The position numbers were made by a program, and so were the translations under genes. A stretch of DNA of 11,854 nucleotides from Lachnospiraceae bacterium (GTDB taxonomy: Bacteria; Bacillota; Clostridia; Lachnospirales; Lachnospiraceae), in the NCBI GenBank assembly GCA_900770785.1, contig CAAGLJ010000214.1, positions 1 through 11,854 on the forward strand, written 5' to 3'. The notes below the pieces were generated by a model that saw nothing but the letters and a program-made list of their open reading frames with translations, was not told the origin of the DNA and made no database searches. Shown piece by piece: positions 8,119 through 11,854 of this stretch (its first letter is position 1; each line of letters opens with the position of its first letter).

Positions 8119-8132
8119 AAAAATCCCCATGC

Positions 8133-8157
8133 ATAGAACAGGCCTTTCCTGTTCTAT
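8133..8157. repeat. 10-bp perfect inverted repeat just upstream of the LysR gene
   Basis: ATAGAACAGG (8133-8142) and CCTGTTCTAT (8148-8157) are separated by five bases (CCTTT). It lies between the chimeric pseudogene and the regulator start. No T run follows on either strand, so it is not an ordinary terminator. It could be an autoregulatory operator of the LysR protein, or a hairpin that hides an upstream ribosome site. Confidence 0.6.
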
Positions 8158-8160
8158 TAC

Positions 8161-8478
8161 TTAAATAAATAACACTAATCTCCTTGTCATACGTTTGTGG
8201 TGTATCTGCCTTATGAGTTTTAGGATTCTTCTATCTAAGATTCTCAACTCAATAAGTGTCATTAGCTTATCTTGATTTACGTTGTCAAAAAACTTTTCAA
8301 TACCTGTTCCTACCACGTAGTAACCTTTCATGGTAATGGTAATAGGGAAGCCAATCTTCCCTTCCACAAATTCAATATACTTCCTGTAGTTCTCTGGCAG
8401 TTCAACATACTCCTTAATTCCCCGGATGTCGCATTTCCAGCTCAGCAATACCTCCAGTGCAGGCTTTGCCTTATTCAT
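8161..8478 (-). pseudogene. Chimeric remnant: purA tail fused to group II intron reverse transcriptase fragment
   Basis: This 105-codon frame joins two unrelated pieces. Residues 1 to about 49 match the C-terminal part of adenylosuccinate synthetase (SWKCDIRGIKEYVELPENY, IEFVEGKIGFPIT). They align with the genuine purA end at the right edge of the window, with PG changed to LS, and some likeness (LKSMNKAKP) continues upstream of the ATG. Residues about 51-91 match the reverse transcriptase of group II intron proteins (GYYVVGTGIEKFFDNVNQDK, LMTLIELRILDRRILKLIRQ). In active enzymes this motif reads VVDxDxEKFFD; here both Asp positions are Gly, so it would be dead. The last 14 residues match nothing I know. 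The junction at about 8329 carries a duplicated ATTACC. It is almost certainly not functional. The purA assignment is sure and the reverse-transcriptase part fairly sure. Confidence 0.85.
8329..8442 (-). repeat. Second copy of the purA tail (partner at 11747-11854)
   Basis: Bases 8329-8442 align with 11747-11854 in the same orientation at roughly 85% identity by eye, with one six-base insertion (a repeated GGTAAT) in this copy. Likeness stops abruptly at the CATGG at 8329. Beyond it the right-hand copy continues to the real purA end (SNGPGRED...), while this copy enters intron reverse-transcriptase sequence. Confidence 0.9.
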
Positions 8479-8511
8479 GGATTTAAGTACCTGTCAAAAG
8501 GTGCAATTACC

Positions 8512-9777
8512 TCACTTAAAGTATATTTCTCTTTGAGGTACCCATACTTCTCTTTGTATATTCTTTGTTTGATTCCCTTCCAGTAAGAGAACCTCAAACA
8601 CATAAACATAGTCCTCTAAACGAAATAGTTGGAAAGTATATACCTTTCCTCCAATCTCCTCACACCAAAGGTATTCCCGTCGTAATTTACCAGCGTAGCT
8701 GTCCTTCCAGTTATCTAACAATATAAATTGGTATTCATCCTTATTATAAATATAGAACTCAGCTTTTAAATATAGCCAGTTGTACACAGAATCCCGTTCG
8801 TATGCTTTTTTTATGTATATAGGTATTCCCGTATTCGTCATATCTACATATGAATACTCGGTGCTTCCTGTTTCCTCCCTCAGCACAGGTCTCTCTGCAC
8901 CCCCACAAAAATCCATGCTTCTACTTAGTACAATATCAACCTTCAGTTCTTCTATATAGTCTGTTGCCTCTCTCTCCATTCCTTCTACCTTGGAGAAAAA
9001 TGGAATCCGTTGATAATGCTCAGGAACATATCTGATAGACAACTTATCCTTCCATTCCATCTGTTCCCTCAATCTGAATAGCTGAATACCGTCATCTTTC
9101 ATTATCTGTGTATCCAGTTCTCGATCACGTTCTAAGCCAATATAATAATAGGTATCCTCATAACAAATCACTTCTCCCTTGACAAATGCTGCTGTGAAGT
9201 CTCCTTCCCTAATCCATTCATCCCCATTTTTACTCCACAAATAGCATTCGGCTCCTTCGTTTTTCGTAGCGTAACTTTTCAAGTATAATCTTTTTCCATT
9301 GCTCAGTGTAAAGGTAAAGGCCTGATCTGGCAGATTTCCAGTAAATGTCTCTCGAATTTCTTCCTCTGTCATCCGATACCTGCCTCCTCCCAGTTCTTTC
9401 AATAATTCCTGATATGGCTGGTCACTACGATTTTCGCTAAATTTACAATAAGCATAAAGTGTCTCTTCCAATCTGTCAACTAATTCCTGAGAAACTACTT
9501 CTCCCAAATATGGCGTCTTGACATATTCGTTCTGATTTTCAATCAGTATTTGGGATATTTGTATCTCTTCTTCCTCCTTCAGTGACAGCTTCAATATCTC
9601 CTGTTTATTCAGAAAATTATACTGCTCCTCTATAGAAAATTTCTCTATTTTTTGTATTTCTTCATACTGAGATAATTCTATGTTTTTCTCTTCTTGATTA
9701 ATTTCTTCTCCACAGGCCGTGAATAGAAATAAAAGGGCAATAAGTATTCCTATAAAATTTACTTTTCTTTGCTTCAA
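8512..9777 (-). CDS. Lipoprotein of unknown function, paralogue of its upstream neighbour
   Basis: The 421-residue protein has a short basic start, a hydrophobic stretch and a lipobox LFTAC with Cys22, so it should be lipid-anchored outside the membrane. I do not recognise a family. It is acidic and rich in Glu, Tyr and Leu. Segments shared with the paralogue include SDQPYQELLKELGG, RMTEEEI, PDQAFTF.L.NGKRLYLKSY, a TNTGIPIYIKKAYE-like stretch, NWKDSY.G.LRREYLWCEEI and KVYTFQLFRLE. The repeated aromatic beta-like strands suggest an all-beta or cystatin-like extracellular domain, which is only an impression. Start is TTG at 9777 with AGGAG eight bases upstream; no ATG fits the signal peptide. 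It lies 68 bases after the upstream copy, probably in the same transcript. Confidence 0.85.
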   Translation of the reverse strand: MKQRKVNFIGILIALLFLFTACGEEINQEEKNIELSQYEEIQKIEKFSIEEQYNFLNKQEILKLSLKEEEEIQISQILIENQNEYVKTPYLGEVVSQELVDRLEETLYAYCKFSENRSDQPYQELLKELGGGRYRMTEEEIRETFTGNLPDQAFTFTLSNGKRLYLKSYATKNEGAECYLWSKNGDEWIREGDFTAAFVKGEVICYEDTYYYIGLERDRELDTQIMKDDGIQLFRLREQMEWKDKLSIRYVPEHYQRIPFFSKVEGMEREATDYIEELKVDIVLSRSMDFCGGAERPVLREETGSTEYSYVDMTNTGIPIYIKKAYERDSVYNWLYLKAEFYIYNKDEYQFILLDNWKDSYAGKLRREYLWCEEIGGKVYTFQLFRLEDYVYVFEVLLLEGNQTKNIQREVWVPQREIYFK

Positions 9778-9845
9778 CGGTCTTTCTCCTAACCACCTTA
9801 CAATTTCTGTTTCTCTTTTGTGAATCCTGCTTATTCCAGTTCATC

Positions 9846-11144
9846 CTACATAACCGGTGAAAGTTGATTACCTTCTTCAAGACTCATTTCCTTCTGAGGT
9901 ACCCACACTTCTTTTCGCAAAGTCCTTACCTGATTTCCTTCCAGCAGGAGAGCCTCAAATATATAGGTATAGTTCTCCAAACGAAATAGCTGAAAAGTAT
10001 ATACCTTTCCTTCAATCTCTTCGCACCAAAGATATTCCCTGCGTAATTCACCAGAGTAACTATCCTTCCAGTTGTCCAGCAATAAAAATTCGTCTGCTAT
10101 CTCATCATAAATATAGAAGTCCACCCTCAAATATGTCCAGTTATATATGGGATTCCATTCGTATACTTTTTTCATATATATGGGAACTCCTGTATTCATC
10201 ATATCTGTACGAGAATATCTTCTAACTCTCAGCCCATCCTCTTCTGCCATTATTTCTATCATTTCTTCTGCACTTCCATAGATATCCATCGCTTTATCCA
10301 GCACAAAAGCCGCATCCAGACCTTCCATATAATCTGTTGCTGCCATATTTACCTCTTCTGACATAGCGAAAAGAGAAATCCGCTCATAATCTTTGGGAAG
10401 ATATCTGATTAACAGATTATTTCCCCACTCCAGCTGCTCATCCAACCTGAATATCCGAATACCATTTTCCACATCTTCTCCATCTTCTCTAGCAGGTTCC
10501 AGACCAACATAATAATAGTCACCCTCATAACAAATCACTTCCCCCGTCGCAAACATGGTCATAAAGTCTCCCTTAAAAAACCACTTATCCTCGCTTTTGC
10601 TCCACAAATAGCAGTCAGCCCCTCCATTTTCCAGGAAATAACTTTTCAAGTATAGTCTTTTCCCATTGCCCAATTTAAAGGTAAAGGCTTGATCTGGTAT
10701 ATTTCCAACGAACGTATTATGGATTTCTTCCTCTGTCATCCGATAGCTGTCTCCCCCCAATTCTTTCAATAATTCCTGATATGGCTGGTCACTATGGTCT
10801 TCACCAAATTTACAATATACATAAAGCACTTCTTCCAATCTGCCAACTAATTCCTGGGAAACTAATTCTCCTGAATACGACATCTTGGCGTATTTACTCT
10901 GATTATCCTCCTGGATTTGAGCAATTTGTTTCCTTTCGTTCTCCTTTAGTGATAGCTTCAACAGTTCTTGATTATTCAGAAAAGTATACCATTCCTCTAT
11001 AGAAAGCTGCTCCATGCTTTGCGTTTCTTCGTCTAGGGATGATTCTATATTATTTCTTTTCTGGGCACTTTCCATTTCACAGGCAGTGAATAGAAATAAT
11101 AGAAAAATAAGTATTCCTGTAAAATTTATTCTTCTTTGCTTCAC
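9846..11144 (-). CDS. Lipoprotein of unknown function, first of a tandem pair
   Basis: The 432-residue protein has signal peptide MKQRRINFTGILIFLLFLF and lipobox LFTAC with Cys22, so a membrane-anchored extracellular lipoprotein is likely. It is a clear paralogue of the next gene: well over half the residues agree along the whole length, highest around 120-220 and 345-410. The two differ most in the region after the signal peptide and at about 265-325, where this copy carries a longer acidic stretch (AEEMIEIMAEEDG), and it has an extra tail EEGNQLSPVM. Start is GTG at 11144 with AGGGGAG eight bases upstream. The gene begins only 36 bases past the broken transposase, so its promoter must lie in or beyond that remnant; I see no convincing one. 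No family recognised. Confidence 0.85.
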   Translation of the reverse strand: MKQRRINFTGILIFLLFLFTACEMESAQKRNNIESSLDEETQSMEQLSIEEWYTFLNNQELLKLSLKENERKQIAQIQEDNQSKYAKMSYSGELVSQELVGRLEEVLYVYCKFGEDHSDQPYQELLKELGGDSYRMTEEEIHNTFVGNIPDQAFTFKLGNGKRLYLKSYFLENGGADCYLWSKSEDKWFFKGDFMTMFATGEVICYEGDYYYVGLEPAREDGEDVENGIRIFRLDEQLEWGNNLLIRYLPKDYERISLFAMSEEVNMAATDYMEGLDAAFVLDKAMDIYGSAEEMIEIMAEEDGLRVRRYSRTDMMNTGVPIYMKKVYEWNPIYNWTYLRVDFYIYDEIADEFLLLDNWKDSYSGELRREYLWCEEIEGKVYTFQLFRLENYTYIFEALLLEGNQVRTLRKEVWVPQKEMSLEEGNQLSPVM

Positions 11145-11179
11145 TCTTCTTTCTCCCCTCTAATCATCCATTCGTTCGG

Positions 11180-11562
11180 TTATGTTACGTTATAAAAGCT
11201 GCTTTTGAAAGTATTATAAAATCTTTCAATAGGAGCATTATCATAAGGGCATCCAGCCTTGCTCATACTTTGAGTAACATTATTATCTTTGCAGAAATTA
11301 ACAAAATCCCATGAAGTAAACTTATGCCTTGATCTGAATGCAGAATCACTTCAGGATATTGTTCCTGTTCCAAAACTTTTTTCAGAGTTTCTATAGCTAA
11401 ATCTGCATTAATATAATTACTGTTTAATGATGCTACTACTGATCTGTCAAATAAATCAATGATAGAGCAGTTATATCTGAACTTTCCGTTTGGCTGGTGC
11501 ATATAAGTAAAATCCGTGCACCATACTTTATTTTTGCAGTCGACCGTGAAATTTATAGTGGT
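11180..11562 (-). pseudogene. IS3-family transposase (orfB, DDE integrase core) remnant
   Basis: A truncated, frameshifted piece of an IS3-family OrfB. The first part reads VDCKNKVWCTDFTYMHQPNG, then SIIDLFDRSVVAS and VILHSDQG. At about 11323-11326 one base is missing. In the shifted frame the protein continues KFTSWDFVNFCKDNNVTQSM, GCPYDNAPIERFYNTFKSSF and stops at 11180-11182. The three catalytic positions are present: Asp in CTDFTY, Asp in HSDQG and Glu in PIERFYN, the last two 35 residues apart as expected for DD(35)E. The N-terminal part of OrfB is absent (an in-frame TGA lies at 11563-11565) and the C-terminal NHxRPH region is missing. I see no terminal inverted repeats. A dead remnant. 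Confidence 0.87.
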
Positions 11563-11594
11563 TCAGTGGTGATTACCTTGACCAGACTTTCACT

Positions 11595-11663
11595 GGCAAG
11601 CTGATAACAGCTTGCAGAACACACGACTTGCACCCGTTAGAGCGCGCCCATGGCGTGCAAACC
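11595..11663 (-). mobile_element. Probable 5' end of a degraded group IIC intron
   Basis: Read on the minus strand, this stretch has the layout of the first part of bacterial group IIC introns: GCACGCCATGGGCGCGC hairpin, TCTAACGGGTGCAAGTC, then a hairpin GCAAGCTG-TTAT-CAGCTTGC (11596-11615) ending in GCC. It resembles the start of the Oceanobacillus iheyensis intron as I remember it (GTGTGCCC..CATGGGTGCA, TCTATAGGGTGAGAGTCCC, ..GTTAGCC). It begins directly after the T run of the purA terminator, which is the preferred insertion place of IIC introns. A reverse-transcriptase piece is present elsewhere in the window (about 8206-8328). Its lower end, towards 11562, is not defined. The rest of the ribozyme is not here. 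Confidence 0.5.
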
Positions 11664-11693
11664 AAAGAAAGGGTACTGCGTATTGCAGCACCC
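11664..11693 (-). terminator. Rho-independent terminator of purA
   Basis: On the minus strand GGGTGCTGC and GCAGTACCC pair over nine positions (one G-U) around a five-base loop, followed directly by TTTCTTT. It begins six bases after the purA stop codon. Confidence 0.8.
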
Positions 11694-11698
11694 ACTTT

Positions 11699-11854
11699 TT
11701 ATCTTTTCCGAAAGATAATATCCTCTCTTCCCGGCCCATTGGAAATCATGGTAATGGGGAAGCCAATCTTCTCTTCCACAAATTCAATATATTTCCGGCA
11801 ATTTTCCGGTAATGCTTCATATTCCCTAATTCCCCGGATGTCGCATTTCCAGCC
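11699..11854 (-). CDS. purA: Adenylosuccinate synthetase, C-terminal 51 residues (5' part beyond window)
   Basis: PurA joins IMP and aspartate with GTP to make adenylosuccinate, the first committed step to AMP. Only the end is in the window: GWKCDIRGIREYEALPENC, KYIEFVEEKIGFPITMISNG and PGREDIIFRKR, stop TAA at 11699-11701. The SNGPGRED block is the usual PurA C-terminal signature (SVGPxR in many bacteria). The frame is clean to the window edge and followed by a good terminator, so this is likely the working gene, unlike the diverged copy at 8161-8478. Confidence 0.93.
   Translation of the reverse strand, partial: GWKCDIRGIREYEALPENCRKYIEFVEEKIGFPITMISNGPGREDIIFRKR

Noticed and set aside
8506..8540. 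Inverted repeat TACCTC...GAGGTA at the end of the second lipoprotein gene
   Set aside because: Only six-base arms with a loop of about 21 and no T run; too weak for a terminator.
9698..9880. Minus-strand 60-codon frame across the gap between the two lipoproteins
   Set aside because: It overlaps both lipoprotein genes out of frame and has no family likeness.

Overview
The window reads like a chromosomal segment of a low-to-mid GC Gram-positive anaerobe, most likely a Clostridia/Lachnospiraceae-type gut bacterium. The reasons are strong AGGAGG-like ribosome sites, frequent rho-independent terminators, the flavour of the PurA, GntP and lipoprotein sequences, and a host-glycan sialidase. All genes that look real lie on the minus strand, so they are read from right to left.

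From the right: the last 51 codons of purA (11699-11854) with its terminator, followed by what looks like the 5' end of a group IIC intron and a frameshifted remnant of an IS3-family transposase. Next come two tandem paralogous lipoproteins of unknown function (9846-11144 and 8512-9777), both with non-ATG starts. After them is a chimeric pseudogene (8161-8478) in which a second, diverged purA tail is fused to a piece of a group II intron reverse transcriptase. The lipoprotein pair is therefore bracketed by two copies of a purA-tail/intron scar. This is the decayed, mobile part of the window.

The middle holds a LysR-type regulator whose last codons overlap its own terminator. A 280-base control region with several palindromes follows, then a tight three-gene operon: MaoC-type enoyl-CoA hydratase, fused-subunit acyl-CoA transferase and GntP-family carboxylate permease. 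The likely logic is uptake of a short hydroxy- or keto-acid, activation by CoA transfer and reversible (de)hydration of the CoA ester, as for 3-hydroxybutyrate entering crotonyl-CoA/butyrate metabolism. The substrate is an inference. A strong hairpin terminator closes the operon.

The left end holds a long secreted GH33 sialidase (1030 codons in the window, C-terminus missing). It has a signal peptide, a Ser/Thr/Asn-rich stretch, an N-terminal domain I do not recognise, a complete set of sialidase catalytic residues, and at least three copies of an approximately 97-residue module, two of which share a 64-bp exact DNA repeat.

I see no tRNA, rRNA, CRISPR array or convincing riboswitch. Nothing amounts to a proven new system. 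The points most worth checking are the lipoprotein pair with its purA/intron brackets, the repeat-bearing sialidase, and the LysR-CoA-transferase-permease operon.
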